Source of the DNA: Frigoribacterium sp. Leaf263
GTDB lineage: Bacteria > Actinomycetota > Actinomycetes > Actinomycetales > Microbacteriaceae
NCBI RefSeq assembly: GCF_001422285.1
Contig: NZ_LMMO01000003.1
Location: 883,135 to 947,134 of the forward strand
Length of the DNA: 64,000 nucleotides
Direction: 5' to 3'
Below are positions 53,146-62,349 of the stretch, one piece after another (within the stretch, counting starts at the first letter, position 1; the number at the start of each line of letters is the position of its first letter). Below the pieces are notes generated by a model, which saw nothing but the letters and a program-made list of their open reading frames with translations, was not told the origin of the DNA and made no database searches. The position numbers and the translations under genes were made by a program.

Positions 53146-54069
53146 CTAGCTCTCGCCCAGGACATCGAGCGCGTGACGCAGATCGGCGGGATGGTCGGAC
53201 CGGTAGACGACCTGCTCGCCCGTCGCCGGATGACGGAAGCCGAGGCTCACGGCGTGCAGCCACTGCCGTGTCAGCCCGAGTCGGGCGGTCAACGTGGGGT
53301 CGGCCCCGTAGGTCGTGTCCCCCACGCAGGGATGCCGCTGGGCCGACATGTGCACGCGGATCTGGTGGGTGCGGCCGGTCTCGAGATGGATCTCCAGGAG
53401 GGACGCGGCGGGGAAGGCCTCGATCGTCTCGTAGTGCGTGACCGAGGGCTTCCCATCGACGACGACGGCGAACTTCCAGTCGGAGGACGGATGACGGCCG
53501 ATGGGTGCGTCGATCGTGCCGGTGAGAGGATCCGGATGACCCTGCACGACCGCGTTGTAGATCTTGTCGACCGTCCGCTCCCGGAAGGCCTGCTTCAACA
53601 CCGTGTAGGCCCGCTCCGTCTTGGCGACGACCATGAGGCCGCTCGTGCCCACGTCGAGCCGATGCACGATGCCGGCCCGTTCGGCCGCGCCGGAGGTCGC
53701 CACGGTGAAGCCCGCTGCCGCCAGCCCGCCCAGGACGGTCGGACCGGTCCATCCGACGGAGGGATGCGCTGCGACGCCGACGGGCTTGTCGACGACGACG
53801 ATCTCGTCGTCGTCATGCACGATGCCCATCCCGGGAACGTCGCGGGCGACGATGGAGGGCCCCTCCTTCGGCGTCCATTCGACCTCGAGCCACGCACCGG
53901 CGTCGAGACGATCGGACTTGCCGACCGGCTTCGAGTCCACGGAGACGCCGCCGCCGCCGACGACCTCGGCGGCGAAGGTGCGGCTGAAGCCCAGGAGCTT
54001 GGCGAGGGCGGCGTCGACCCGCTCGCCGGCCAGTCCGTCGGGTACCGGCAGCGACCGGTACTCGCTCAC
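53146..54069 (-). CDS. rluD: RluA-family pseudouridine synthase (RluD-like)
   Basis: This 307-residue enzyme makes pseudouridine in RNA, probably 23S rRNA. It has an N-terminal S4 RNA-binding domain (residues 12-75, [19 protein letters not shown]), a linker, and a catalytic domain with [17 protein letters not shown], where the Asp of HRLD is the nucleophile (near residue 140), and [10 protein letters not shown]. The closest match is the RluD group; the exact uridine cannot be known from sequence. The GTG start overlaps the lspA TGA by 4 nt, so it is coupled to lspA, as in many bacteria. Confidence 0.93.
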   Translation of the reverse strand: MSEYRSLPVPDGLAGERVDAALAKLLGFSRTFAAEVVGGGGVSVDSKPVGKSDRLDAGAWLEVEWTPKEGPSIVARDVPGMGIVHDDDEIVVVDKPVGVAAHPSVGWTGPTVLGGLAAAGFTVATSGAAERAGIVHRLDVGTSGLMVVAKTERAYTVLKQAFRERTVDKIYNAVVQGHPDPLTGTIDAPIGRHPSSDWKFAVVVDGKPSVTHYETIEAFPAASLLEIHLETGRTHQIRVHMSAQRHPCVGDTTYGADPTLTARLGLTRQWLHAVSLGFRHPATGEQVVYRSDHPADLRHALDVLGES

Positions 54070-54680
54070 GATCGCTCCGTGGCGTGGCCTGCGGGAGGCG
54101 CGGTGTCGGTGCGCCCGGAGGCCTCCGCCTCGCGATCCAGCTCGCGTCGACGTCTCTTCGACGGCACGCGCGTGCCGTCGAGGTTGACCCCGAGGAGCGT
54201 CAGCAGGAGCAGGAGTCCCATGCTGGAGACGATGAAGATGTCGGCGACGTTGAAGATCGCCGGCAGCAGATCGGGGAAGTACAGGAAGTCGATCACGTGT
54301 CCCATGCCGAACGAGGGCTCGCGGAGCAGGCGGTCGGTCAGGTTGCCGAGCGTGCCTCCCAGGAGCATGCCGAGCATGACGGCCCAGGCCCGGGAGCGGA
54401 TGCGTCTCGCGAAGACGATGATCGCGACGACCACGGCCGCCGCCGCCAGGGAGAAGATCCAGGTGGACCCGCTCGCCAGCGAGAACGCCGCGCCGGGGTT
54501 CTTGACGAAGTGGAGCTGGAAGAACGTGCCGATGACGTCGATGGTCTCGCCCTCGGCCATGGTCGTCGTGACGAGGTGCTTGGACGTCTGATCTGCGGCG
54601 TAGACGCCGACAGCGACGAAGGCCAGCGCCGCCAGGAGGCGGGCGCTGACCTTCGTCGGAGTGTTGTCGTTCGGTGCCAA
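54066..54680 (-). CDS. lspA: Lipoprotein signal peptidase (signal peptidase II)
   Basis: LspA removes the signal peptide from lipoproteins after lipid is added to the Cys. The 204-residue protein has four membrane helices. The catalytic Asp pair is visible in [12 protein letters not shown] (near residue 110) and [11 protein letters not shown] (near 135). The family length is about 160; here a 40-residue charged tail ([15 protein letters not shown]) follows. The start is TTG at 54680, 4 nt after the divIVA stop; no strong ribosome site exists, so translation is probably coupled to divIVA. It would act on CtaC and the FKBP lipoprotein. Confidence 0.9.
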   Translation of the reverse strand: MAPNDNTPTKVSARLLAALAFVAVGVYAADQTSKHLVTTTMAEGETIDVIGTFFQLHFVKNPGAAFSLASGSTWIFSLAAAAVVVAIIVFARRIRSRAWAVMLGMLLGGTLGNLTDRLLREPSFGMGHVIDFLYFPDLLPAIFNVADIFIVSSMGLLLLLTLLGVNLDGTRVPSKRRRRELDREAEASGRTDTAPPAGHATERS

Positions 54681-54684
54681 GAAC

Positions 54685-55455
54685 TTAGTTGGAGCCGTAG
54701 CCCTGGGCACTGGCGGGTGCACCGGCGGGCTGGTTCTCGCCGGTGGACTCGCCGTCGAGGTCGCGGAGCTGGCCCTCGATGTAGCTCTTGAGCTTCTGGC
54801 GGTAGTCGCGCTCGAAGGTGCGGAGGTCGTCGATGCGGCGCTCGAGACCCGTGCGCTCGTTGGCGAGTCGCTCGAGGGTCTCGCGCTTCTCGGCTTCCGC
54901 CGTCTGCACCAGGTCGCGGGCGCGGCCCTCGGCGTCGGAGACGAGCTGACGGTTCTTCGCCTCGGCCTCGGAGATGACGCGAGCGGCGGTCGAGTGACCC
55001 TCGGCGATGAGCGCGTCGCGCTTCTCGACGCCCTCGCGGACGTGCTCCTCGTGGAGACGACGAGCCAGCTGCAGGAGGTTGTTCGTGCTCTCGGTCTCGT
55101 CGGCGGTGGGGCCGACGTAGGCGGGGGCTGCCGGGGCGACGACCGCTGCGACGGCGGGCTCCGGCGCGGGGACGGGAGCCGAGGCGGGTTCGACGACGGG
55201 TGCGGAGACCGGGGCCGGCGCCTCGGGGGCGCTGACGGCGGACACGGGGGCGGAGACGGCCTGCGACGACGAGTCGTCGCCCCGGGTCTCACCGGCGTCG
55301 AGGCGCTGGCGGAGCTCGTCGTTCTCCTGGTTGAGGCGGCGGAGTTCCGCGACCACCTCGTCGAGGAAGTCGTCGACCTCGTCTTGGTCGTAGCCCTCGC
55401 GGAACTTCGTCGGCTGGAACCGCTTGTTGACTACGTCTTCAGGCGTCAAAGCCAT
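54685..55455 (-). CDS. divIVA: Polar growth protein DivIVA (Wag31)
   Basis: DivIVA is a coiled-coil scaffold at the cell poles that directs growth and peptidoglycan synthesis in rod-shaped actinobacteria. The 256-residue protein begins with the conserved domain LTPEDVVNKRFQPTKFREGY (residues 3-22) and DEVDDFLDEVVAELRRL, then has an Ala/Pro/Val-rich low-complexity linker of about 60 residues, and a second long coiled coil (residues 120-240, with ISEAEAKNRQLVSDAEGRAR). The ATG is preceded by GAGGTGAC; a longer frame from 55473 lacks such support. The 214-nt leader is unusual (see the repeat feature). Confidence 0.95.
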   Translation of the reverse strand: MALTPEDVVNKRFQPTKFREGYDQDEVDDFLDEVVAELRRLNQENDELRQRLDAGETRGDDSSSQAVSAPVSAVSAPEAPAPVSAPVVEPASAPVPAPEPAVAAVVAPAAPAYVGPTADETESTNNLLQLARRLHEEHVREGVEKRDALIAEGHSTAARVISEAEAKNRQLVSDAEGRARDLVQTAEAEKRETLERLANERTGLERRIDDLRTFERDYRQKLKSYIEGQLRDLDGESTGENQPAGAPASAQGYGSN

Positions 55456-55669
55456 TGCCGTCACCTCGTGCATCTGTTGGATCGTCTGATCGTGGTCTGA
55501 GTCGATCGTGGTCTGAACCGATCACTGCGTTCCGTGATCGGCCTGTTGGTCGTGGCGCCGCGTCAGGCCACCCCGAGGCGATGCTCGGATAACCTGACGA
55601 CGCGACGCTCATGTATACCGTAGCGAACATTCGAAGTGCTGGTGCGGAGCACCCGGCGCGCCGCGCGGT
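55456..55669 (-). promoter_or_regulatory. divIVA leader: direct repeats and hairpin
   Basis: This 214-nt spacer contains a 13-bp direct repeat, GATCGTGGTCTGA at 55488-55500 and 55504-55516, and next to it a hairpin, CCGATCAC/GTGATCGG at 55518-55541. A minus-strand TATACA element near 55612 would start an mRNA with a leader of about 150 nt. No gene is seen here. Confidence 0.5.
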
Positions 55670-55963
55670 TCAGCGCAGGTACGACGTGACGCTCATCAGG
55701 ATGACGACGGCGAGCATGATGAGGCTCCAGCCGAAGTCCAGGGCCACGGAACCGAGTCGGACCGGCGGCAGGACCTTGCGGACGGCGCGGATCGGCGGGT
55801 CGGTGACCGTGTACGTGATCTCGGCGAGGACGAGCACGGCACCGCGAGGACGCCACCCCCGACTGAACGACTGCGCGAGGTCGAGGACGAACCGGGCCCA
55901 CATCAGGAGGAAGAAGAGCAGCAGGAGGTAGTAGGCGATCGTGGCGATCAGGGAAACGATCAT
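55670..55963 (-). CDS. YggT family membrane protein
   Basis: This 97-residue YggT-type membrane protein has two hydrophobic blocks: residues 2-30 (IATIAYYLLLLFFLLMWARFVLD is the core, given only as a pattern) and 78-95. The family motif TDPPIRAVRKVLPPVRLG follows the first helix. Its role is unproven; it is conserved between sepF and divIVA and may help in osmotic response or division. The ATG lies 80 nt after sepF, with no clear ribosome site beyond GAGCTGATG. Expression is probably as part of the ftsZ-to-yggT series. Confidence 0.9.
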   Translation of the reverse strand: MIVSLIATIAYYLLLLFFLLMWARFVLDLAQSFSRGWRPRGAVLVLAEITYTVTDPPIRAVRKVLPPVRLGSVALDFGWSLIMLAVVILMSVTSYLR

Positions 55964-56043
55964 CGGGGTGTCATCAGCTCACACGAGTCGGCGCGGTCGG
56001 GCCGCGATCTGAGAGGGCGGCGCGGCGATGACGCCTCGGCCGA

Positions 56044-56592
56044 TCAGGACTGGGCGAAGAAGGACGCCTCGATGTCGGATTCTACCTCAGCCTGCTCACC
56101 GCTCACGGCGATGTGCGCCGGGGACAGCAGGAACACCTTGTTCGTGACCCGCTCGATCTTCCCGTAGAGGCCCTGCGAGAGGCCGCTGGCGAAGTCGACC
56201 AGGCGTCGGGCGTCCGCCTCCGTCATCTGCGACAGGTTGATGATGACGGGGATGCCGTCGCGGAAGCTCTCGGCGATGGCCTGGGCGTCCTTGTACTCGC
56301 GCGGGTGGACCGTGAGGATCTCGTTCATGTCGTGGGGCACCGTGTTCTTCGTCGTGGTGGTGGTCTGTGTGCGGCGCAGGGGCGTCACGGGAGCGCGGGT
56401 GGCCGTCGGCGCGGCCGCGGGTGCCGCCACCGGGGCGACCGGCGCCACGGGCGAGGTGGCCGTCGGGGCGGTGGACTGACGCCCGGTCTGCGAGGAGGAG
56501 GAGGCGGCGGGAGCCGGCGTCTGCTCGTCGTACTCGAGTTCCTCGTCGGCGAGGCCCAGGTAGACCATCGTCTTGCGCAGCGGGTTGGCCAT
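56044..56592 (-). CDS. sepF: Cell division protein SepF
   Basis: SepF anchors FtsZ to the membrane in actinobacteria, which lack FtsA. The 182-residue protein has an N-terminal amphipathic helix ([18 protein letters not shown]), a Pro/Ala/Thr-rich linker (residues 23-80), and the SepF/DUF552 domain (residues 88-175), with [25 protein letters not shown] and [16 protein letters not shown]. The GGAGGAAAC site lies 4 nt before the ATG. It sits between yggS and yggT, in the order found in mycobacteria. The linker is longer and more repetitive than average, which is common in high-GC lineages. Confidence 0.95.
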   Translation of the reverse strand: MANPLRKTMVYLGLADEELEYDEQTPAPAASSSSQTGRQSTAPTATSPVAPVAPVAAPAAAPTATRAPVTPLRRTQTTTTTKNTVPHDMNEILTVHPREYKDAQAIAESFRDGIPVIINLSQMTEADARRLVDFASGLSQGLYGKIERVTNKVFLLSPAHIAVSGEQAEVESDIEASFFAQS

Positions 56593-56627
56593 GTGTTTCC
56601 TCCGGATCGTGGACGTCTCCCCCGACA

Positions 56628-57323
56628 TTAACGAGCGGAGGGTCGCATTCCCGTGATTGCCGTCCCGATTCGTAGGTGTGTCGCGCCCTCGGCTATCGCC
56701 TCGGCGAAGTCGCCGGACATCCCCGCCGAGATGTCGCCGGCGCCGGGCTCGATGGAGCGCACCCTGTCGGAGACGGCCCGGAGGCGCGCGAACGCCGGTC
56801 GCGCCGGCTCGTCCAGGGGAGCCACGGCCATGACTCCGCGGAGGCGGAGACCCGGAGTCGACGCGATGCGCTCGGCCAGGGCGTCGACGTCGCCCGGAGC
56901 GACCCCGCCGCGACCGGGATCATCGGTGAGGTTTACCTGAACGAACCCGTCGATGAGCGAGCCGTCGTCGACGGCGAGGGCGTCCACCACGCTCACGCGA
57001 TCGAGCGAGTGCACCGCGGAGGCGTAGCGGCGTGCCTGCCGCGCCTTCTTCGACTGCAGCTGACCGACGAAGTGCCAGTTCAGGCCCTCGAGATCGTCCA
57101 GCTCCGAGGACTTGACCTGCGCCTCCTGGTGGCGGTTCTCGCCGACATCGCGGACCCCGACGGCATGGAGACTGCGGACGAGCCCCGCCGGATGGAACTT
57201 GGTCACCACGATGGTCGTGATCTCGTCAGGGCGACGCCCTGCGACGCGGGCCGCGTCGGCGACCTCGGCGGAGACCCGGGCGAGTCTCTCGCCCAGGTCT
57301 CCGCCCACTGGATCGGTCGGCAT
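56628..57323 (-). CDS. YggS family pyridoxal phosphate homeostasis protein
   Basis: This 231-residue PLP-binding TIM-barrel protein of the alanine racemase-like group keeps free PLP and amino acid pools in balance. The PLP Lys is near residue 42 in [32 protein letters not shown] and [22 protein letters not shown] are the family signatures; the usual FG(A/S)R ending is ITGMRPS. It starts 2 nt after ftsZ, so it is coupled to it. The laccase-like gene (pgeF/yfiH) that often stands between ftsZ and yggS is missing. Confidence 0.93.
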   Translation of the reverse strand: MPTDPVGGDLGERLARVSAEVADAARVAGRRPDEITTIVVTKFHPAGLVRSLHAVGVRDVGENRHQEAQVKSSELDDLEGLNWHFVGQLQSKKARQARRYASAVHSLDRVSVVDALAVDDGSLIDGFVQVNLTDDPGRGGVAPGDVDALAERIASTPGLRLRGVMAVAPLDEPARPAFARLRAVSDRVRSIEPGAGDISAGMSGDFAEAIAEGATHLRIGTAITGMRPSAR

Positions 57324-57325
57324 GC

Positions 57326-58489
57326 CTACTTGAGGAAGTCGGGCACGTCGAGATCGTCGTCGCCGTCGTCGAAGACGGGGTCGGCGGCCTGGGTCGAGGC
57401 CGCCTCGTCGGGCCGCTTCCAGGAGGGCGTGTCGTGGGACGAGCCGCTGTCGGCGATGGCAGAGACGCCCGCGACCGACGTGGAGGCCGGGGACTCGGAC
57501 TCGACGAAGCTGGACCGACGCTCCTTGGTCTTCGTGGAGGGCTCCCCGCCGTCGAAGCCCGCGGCGATGACGGTGACGCGGACCTCGTCGCCGAGGGTGT
57601 CGTCGATGACCGCGCCGAAGATGATGTTCGCCTCGGCGTGCACGGCCTCCTGGACCAGGCGAGCGGCGTCGTTGATCTCGAAGATGCCGAGGTTCGAACC
57701 GCCCTGGATGGACAGCAGCACCCCGTGGGCGCCGTCGATGCTCGCTTCGAGCAGAGGCGAGGCGACGGCGAGCTCGGCGGCCTTGATGGCGCGGTCGGCG
57801 CCCCGGGACGAGCCGATCCCCATGAGAGCCGAGCCGGCGCCCTGCATGACGGACTTGACGTCGGCGAAGTCGAGGTTGATCAGACCCGGGGTCGTGATGA
57901 GGTCCGTGATGCCCTGGACGCCGGCGAGGAGGACCTGGTCGGCCGTGCCGAAGGCCTCGACCATGCTGATGCCGCGTTCGCTGATCTCGAGGAGGCGGTC
58001 GTTCGGGACGACGATGAGCGTGTCGACCTCGTCCTTCAGAGCTGCGACACCCGCCTCGGCCTGGGCCTGACGACGCTTGCCCTCGAAGCCGAAGGGCTTC
58101 GTGACGACGCCGATGGTGAGTGCCCCGATGGACTTCGCGATGCGGGCCACGACGGGAGCGCCGCCGGTGCCCGTGCCACCGCCCTCGCCCGCCGTGACGA
58201 AGACCATGTCGGCGCCGGCCAGCGCCTCCTCGATCTCCTCCGCGTGGTCCTCGGCGGCACGACGACCCACCTCGGGGTCCGCGCCGGCGCCGAGGCCCCT
58301 GGTGAGCTCGCGGCCGACGTCGAGCTTGACGTCGGCGTCGCTGAGCAGGAGCGCCTGCGCGTCCGTGTTGATCGCGATGAACTCGACTCCGCGGAGCCCG
58401 AGCTCGATCATCCGGTTGACGGCGTTGACGCCACCGCCGCCGACACCGACGACCTTGATCACGGCTAGGTAGTTATGGTTCGTTGTCAC
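57326..58489 (-). CDS. ftsZ: Cell division protein FtsZ
   Basis: FtsZ is the tubulin-like GTPase that forms the division ring. The 387-residue protein has [16 protein letters not shown] (residues 13-28), the tubulin signature [12 protein letters not shown] near 104-115, NTDAQAL, and the T7-loop region with [11 protein letters not shown] near 200-210. A disordered linker follows residue 320, and the C-terminal peptide is [10 protein letters not shown], which binds SepF. The GTG start has GGAGG 7 nt upstream. Between ftsQ and ftsZ there is an AT-rich 137-nt region with an inverted repeat, probably a promoter of its own. Confidence 0.97.
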   Translation of the reverse strand: MTTNHNYLAVIKVVGVGGGGVNAVNRMIELGLRGVEFIAINTDAQALLLSDADVKLDVGRELTRGLGAGADPEVGRRAAEDHAEEIEEALAGADMVFVTAGEGGGTGTGGAPVVARIAKSIGALTIGVVTKPFGFEGKRRQAQAEAGVAALKDEVDTLIVVPNDRLLEISERGISMVEAFGTADQVLLAGVQGITDLITTPGLINLDFADVKSVMQGAGSALMGIGSSRGADRAIKAAELAVASPLLEASIDGAHGVLLSIQGGSNLGIFEINDAARLVQEAVHAEANIIFGAVIDDTLGDEVRVTVIAAGFDGGEPSTKTKERRSSFVESESPASTSVAGVSAIADSGSSHDTPSWKRPDEAASTQAADPVFDDGDDDLDVPDFLK

Positions 58490-58506
58490 GTCCGGGCCTC
58501 CGCTGA

Positions 58507-58537
58507 AACCTTAACTCGCAAGTTGAAGGTTAAGGTT
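58507..58537. promoter_or_regulatory. AACCTTAA-N15-TTAAGGTT inverted repeat at the ftsZ promoter
   Basis: Two perfect 8-bp arms are separated by 15 nt in an AT-rich patch 18 nt upstream of the ftsZ GTG. On the minus strand the arm next to ftsZ contains TAAGGT, a possible -10. Binding of a dimer here could control ftsZ. Two GACAC pentamers (58591-58595; the other on the reverse strand at 58609-58613), the WhiA core motif, lie nearby. Confidence 0.5.
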
Positions 58538-58626
58538 GTACATGGTATGCAAGTTCTGCAGTCACAAGGTATGTGCCCCGACGGGGCGGTGACACCATCG
58601 TGCCAGGCGTGTCGCGAACGACATCG

Positions 58627-59754
58627 TCAGATGGGGCGGATGATGCCGTTGTCCGGTGCCGAGACGTCGTACTCGACCGAGGCCCCGGCGTCCCGTGACG
58701 CCTGGTCGGCCATCAGCCCGGCCAGGACCTCCGCCTTGCGATCCGAATGCTCGGCGCTACCCCAGACCACGCGCTGACCGGTCGTCAGCGTCAGCGTCAC
58801 GTCGTCGGCCGTCGACGCCGTGACCTGATCGACCGTGGTCCGCAGTGCGGCGGGCAAGGCGAGCAGCACCTCCGCCGACGCCCGGAAGGGCGTCCCGTCG
58901 AGGGCGGTGCCGCCGACGTCCACGGAGGGCACCCCCTCGGGGCGCGCGTCGAGGCTCTGCACGACGATCCCCGCGGGATCCACCAGGTCGAAGGCGTCGC
59001 CATCCGCCACGGTGGCGATCGGCTGCCTCTCCGTGATGCGGATGACGAGGGTGTGCGGCGGGGCGGTCTCGGTCACGTAGCTCGCGATCAACGGGAACGC
59101 CTCCAGCTCGCGCGTGATCCTGTCGAAGTCGATCCTCGCGAGCGGCGTGCCGATCTGATCGTCCACAGCCTCCTGGACGGCGGCGGCGTCGACCCGGTCG
59201 GCCCCGTCCACGGTGATCGTCTGCAGGGAGAGCAGGGGCGAGAAGACCGCGACTCCGACCGATGCACCGAGCAGGAGCGCCACGACCCCGACCGCGACCC
59301 AGGTCGCGCGTCGGTGCCGGGAGCGACGGGTGAAGCGACGGACCTCGAGTCGCTCGACGCGCCTCCTCTGTCGCGAGGCCCGACGACTCGCCCGACGCGC
59401 CTCGAGCGCGCGACGCCGAGCCTCGTCGCGCGAGGTGTCGACCGTCGCCAGCCGCACGGGTTCGGCGGGACGAGCGGCCCGGGAGCCCGTCGTGCGACCC
59501 GGGTCGTCGAGATCGGACCGATCGGCGCCCGGGTCGACCCGCGCCGCCTCGGCGGTGGTCGACGGCTCGTCGGACGACTGCCGATCCGGTCGCGCGGCCG
59601 GCGAGCCCGGGAGGCGCAGCCAGGCGAACCGGGACCGGAGACCGGACGGAGAGCCGGCGCCGTCACCCGGACCGTCCGCCCCGGACGGGCTCGGACCGGA
59701 CTCGGGCTCGCGTTCCGGATGCGCCGAGGGGTCGAAGCCCTGAGGACGCTTCAC
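58627..59754 (-). CDS. ftsQ: Cell division protein FtsQ
   Basis: FtsQ links early and late divisome proteins. The 375-residue protein has a long, charged, probably disordered cytoplasmic N terminus (residues 1-150), a single membrane helix (AVGVVALLLGASVGVAVFSP, residues 152-171), a POTRA domain (LSLQTITVDGADRVDAAAVQ to about residue 240) and a C-terminal beta domain. The cytoplasmic part is about twice the usual size and ends in a run of Arg-rich sequence. The GTG start at 59754 lies 34 nt past the murC stop and has no strong ribosome site. A downstream start is possible, but the frame is open with normal codon use. Confidence 0.9.
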   Translation of the reverse strand: MKRPQGFDPSAHPEREPESGPSPSGADGPGDGAGSPSGLRSRFAWLRLPGSPAARPDRQSSDEPSTTAEAARVDPGADRSDLDDPGRTTGSRAARPAEPVRLATVDTSRDEARRRALEARRASRRASRQRRRVERLEVRRFTRRSRHRRATWVAVGVVALLLGASVGVAVFSPLLSLQTITVDGADRVDAAAVQEAVDDQIGTPLARIDFDRITRELEAFPLIASYVTETAPPHTLVIRITERQPIATVADGDAFDLVDPAGIVVQSLDARPEGVPSVDVGGTALDGTPFRASAEVLLALPAALRTTVDQVTASTADDVTLTLTTGQRVVWGSAEHSDRKAEVLAGLMADQASRDAGASVEYDVSAPDNGIIRPI

Positions 59755-59788
59755 GACCGCTGGCCGTCGGAGGACGTCGTCGGGCGCC

Positions 59789-61219
59789 TCACGCTCCGGT
59801 CTCCTCCGACACGGGGTCGACCGGGGCGGCTACCGCGTCGAGGGCGCCGAGCAGCTGAGGGACGATGCGGTAGACGTCGCCGCACCCCAGGGTGATGACG
59901 AAGTCGCCCGACCGTGCCACCTCGGCGGTGCGGTCGGCGGCGGCCTGCCAGTCGGCCACGAAGTCGACCTTCGACGGGTCGCTGAAACGCTCGGACACGA
60001 GCGCGCCCGTGACACCCGGCTCGGGGTCCTCCCGCGCTCCGTAGACGTCGAGCACGATCGTGTGGTCGGCCAGCGCCTCGTAGGTCTCGGCGAAGTCGCC
60101 GGCCATCATGCGCGTCCGACTGTAGAGGTGCGGCTGATGCACCGCGATCAGCCGTCCGTCGCCCACCACGGATCGGGCCGCCTGCAGAGCGGCCGCGACC
60201 TCGGTCGGGTGATGCGCGTAGTCGTCGTAGACGCTCACGCCGGCGACGGTGCCGTGCAGCTCGAAGCGGCGCTCGGTCCCCCCGAACGTCTCGAGACCCG
60301 CGATCGCGGTCTCGGGATCAACGCCCAGACCGACCAGCACGGCGTAGGCCCCGGCCGCGTTGATCGCGTTGTGCACGCCGGGCACCCGCAGCTGGACGGC
60401 GCGGCTCGTGCCGTCGTGGTGCAGCGTGAACGAGACGGGACCGACCGAGGCGATGTCGTCGATCCGCACGTCGGCGTCGTCGTCCTGACCGAAGGTGACG
60501 ACGTGGTCGTGCCGGAGCGCGGCACGGACCCGACGCGCGCCGAGGTCGTCGCTCGAGATCACGACGAGCTCGGAGGCGGCGCCGGCGAACTCCACGAAGG
60601 CCTCGTCGAAGGCGTCGTGCGAGCCGTAGTGATCGAGGTGGTCGGCGTCGACGTTCGTCACGAGGGCGACCGACGTGTCGTACAGCAGGAACGAGCCGTC
60701 CGACTCGTCGGCCTCGACCACGACGAGCTCCTCGCCGCCGCCGCGCGCGCTCACGCCGAGGGACTGGATGACCCCGCCGTTGACGAAGCTGGGATCGCGC
60801 CCGGCCGCCAGGAGGGCCGTGACGATCATCCCGGTGGACGTCGTCTTGCCGTGCGCGCCGGCGACGGACACGAGACGCTGGCCCCCGATGAGCCACGCGA
60901 GGGCCTGCGACCGGTGCAGGACCGGGATGCCCGCCGCCAGCGCGGCCTGGTACTCGGGGTTGTCCTGCCAGAGGGCTCCGGTGACGACGAGCGTGTCGGC
61001 GTCGCCCAGGTTGGCGGCGTCGTGCCCGATCGCGATCTCGGCGCCGAGATCTCGCAGCGCCCGGACGCCCGGCGTGTCGCGGATGTCCGAGCCGGAGACG
61101 GCGTGCCCGGCGGAGAGGAAGACACGGGCGATTCCGCTCATGCCGGAGCCGCCGATGCCGACGAAGTGCACGTGACCGAGCTCGGTCGGGATCTGCTGGC
61201 TGAGGTCGGGCTTGATCAT
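59789..61219 (-). CDS. murC: UDP-N-acetylmuramate--L-alanine ligase
   Basis: MurC adds L-alanine to UDP-N-acetylmuramic acid using ATP. The 476-residue enzyme has the nucleotide-binding [16 protein letters not shown] (residues 18-33), the ATP loop [14 protein letters not shown] (near 120), [10 protein letters not shown], the HPTE substrate segment in [14 protein letters not shown] and [10 protein letters not shown]. The frame begins well upstream, but the ATG at 61219 overlaps the murG TGA by 4 nt and gives the right N terminus. It is encoded in the order ftsW-murG-murC-ftsQ, normal for actinobacteria. Confidence 0.97.
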   Translation of the reverse strand: MIKPDLSQQIPTELGHVHFVGIGGSGMSGIARVFLSAGHAVSGSDIRDTPGVRALRDLGAEIAIGHDAANLGDADTLVVTGALWQDNPEYQAALAAGIPVLHRSQALAWLIGGQRLVSVAGAHGKTTSTGMIVTALLAAGRDPSFVNGGVIQSLGVSARGGGEELVVVEADESDGSFLLYDTSVALVTNVDADHLDHYGSHDAFDEAFVEFAGAASELVVISSDDLGARRVRAALRHDHVVTFGQDDDADVRIDDIASVGPVSFTLHHDGTSRAVQLRVPGVHNAINAAGAYAVLVGLGVDPETAIAGLETFGGTERRFELHGTVAGVSVYDDYAHHPTEVAAALQAARSVVGDGRLIAVHQPHLYSRTRMMAGDFAETYEALADHTIVLDVYGAREDPEPGVTGALVSERFSDPSKVDFVADWQAAADRTAEVARSGDFVITLGCGDVYRIVPQLLGALDAVAAPVDPVSEETGA

Positions 61220-62349
61220 CGGTTCTCGTCGTTCGTCGCGGAGGACTCCGTCGGGGTGCCGGCGGAGGTGCTGACCCGGGGGCGGGCCGCGTCGACCACG
61301 AGGTCGACCGTGCGGTCCGTGCCGTCGAGCACGCCGACCGTCGACGCCTGCACGGCCATGTCGGCGATGCGCGAACGGTCGAGCAGGAGGGGCACCAGGG
61401 TCGAGGCGACCCACTCGGGAGTGAAGTCGGCGTCGTCGACCAGCACCGCGCCTCCGGCCTGGACGACGTCGGTGGCGTTGTGCCGCTGCTCGCCGTTGCC
61501 CACGGGGTAGGGCACGAGCACGGCGGGGAGGCCCAGGGCGGTCAGCTCGCTGACCGTCGCCGAACCCGACCGCGATACGACGAAGTCGGCCGCCGAGAGG
61601 GCGAGGTCCATGCGATCGCAGTATCGGAGGAGGTGGTGGCCCGGCAGTTCGCTCGGCCCCAGGTCGGACTTCGCGCCGGTGATGTGCAGGATCTGCCACC
61701 CCGCGCCGAGGACGGCGGCGGCGGCGGCGGACATCGTCTCGTTGAGTCGTCTCGCACCGCTCGAGCCGCCGGTGACGAGCAGCGTGGGCTTCGCGGGGTC
61801 GAGCCCGAACTCGGCGAGGGCCTCGGCCCTGCTGCCCCGACGATCGAGGGTCTCGATCTCGTGACGGAGCGGCATGCCGACCTGGCGACCGTGACGGAGC
61901 GACGTGGATCGGAAGACCGTGCCGACGTGCGACGTCAGATACGACCCGAGCACGTTCGCGATGCCCGGCTTGGCGTTGGCCTCATGCACCACGAAGGGGA
62001 CCTTCGAGCGCCAGGCAGCGACGTAGGCCGGAGCCGACGCGTAGCCGCCGAATCCGACGACGACGTCGACCCGGTGCTCGGCGAGGATGTCGCGGACGCC
62101 CTGGACGGCCTGGGCGAGTCGCGACGGGAAGCGCAGCGCCGCAGCGGACGGGCGCCGTGGGAAGGGCAGCCGGGCCACGGTCAGGAGCTCGTAGCCCCGG
62201 AGCGGGACGAGCCGCGCCTCGAGTCCCTCGGCGGTGCCGAGGACCAGCACGACCGATTCGGGCTCTCGGAGCCGGATCCGATCGGCGACGGCCAGGAGGG
62301 GGTTCACATGCCCGGCGGTTCCGCCGCCGGCGAGGAGGTACGTCGTCAC
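61216..62349 (-). CDS. murG: UDP-GlcNAc:undecaprenyl-pyrophosphoryl-MurNAc-pentapeptide transferase
   Basis: MurG adds GlcNAc to lipid I to form lipid II at the inner side of the membrane. The 377-residue glycosyltransferase (GT28) has [18 protein letters not shown] near residue 3, [11 protein letters not shown] near 100, HEANAKPG near 125, [14 protein letters not shown] near 190 and [22 protein letters not shown] near 270, all typical. The GTG start overlaps the ftsW TGA (GTGA), and its stop overlaps the murC start; the proteins are made in series. The C-terminal 20 residues are a disordered Thr/Ser-rich tail. Confidence 0.97.
   Translation of the reverse strand: MTTYLLAGGGTAGHVNPLLAVADRIRLREPESVVLVLGTAEGLEARLVPLRGYELLTVARLPFPRRPSAAALRFPSRLAQAVQGVRDILAEHRVDVVVGFGGYASAPAYVAAWRSKVPFVVHEANAKPGIANVLGSYLTSHVGTVFRSTSLRHGRQVGMPLRHEIETLDRRGSRAEALAEFGLDPAKPTLLVTGGSSGARRLNETMSAAAAAVLGAGWQILHITGAKSDLGPSELPGHHLLRYCDRMDLALSAADFVVSRSGSATVSELTALGLPAVLVPYPVGNGEQRHNATDVVQAGGAVLVDDADFTPEWVASTLVPLLLDRSRIADMAVQASTVGVLDGTDRTVDLVVDAARPRVSTSAGTPTESSATNDENR

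Noticed and set aside
61220..61699. Upstream extension of murC
   Set aside because: The frame is open for 160 codons before the ATG but overlaps murG, while the ATG at 61219 is in the usual 4-nt overlap and starts the normal N terminus.
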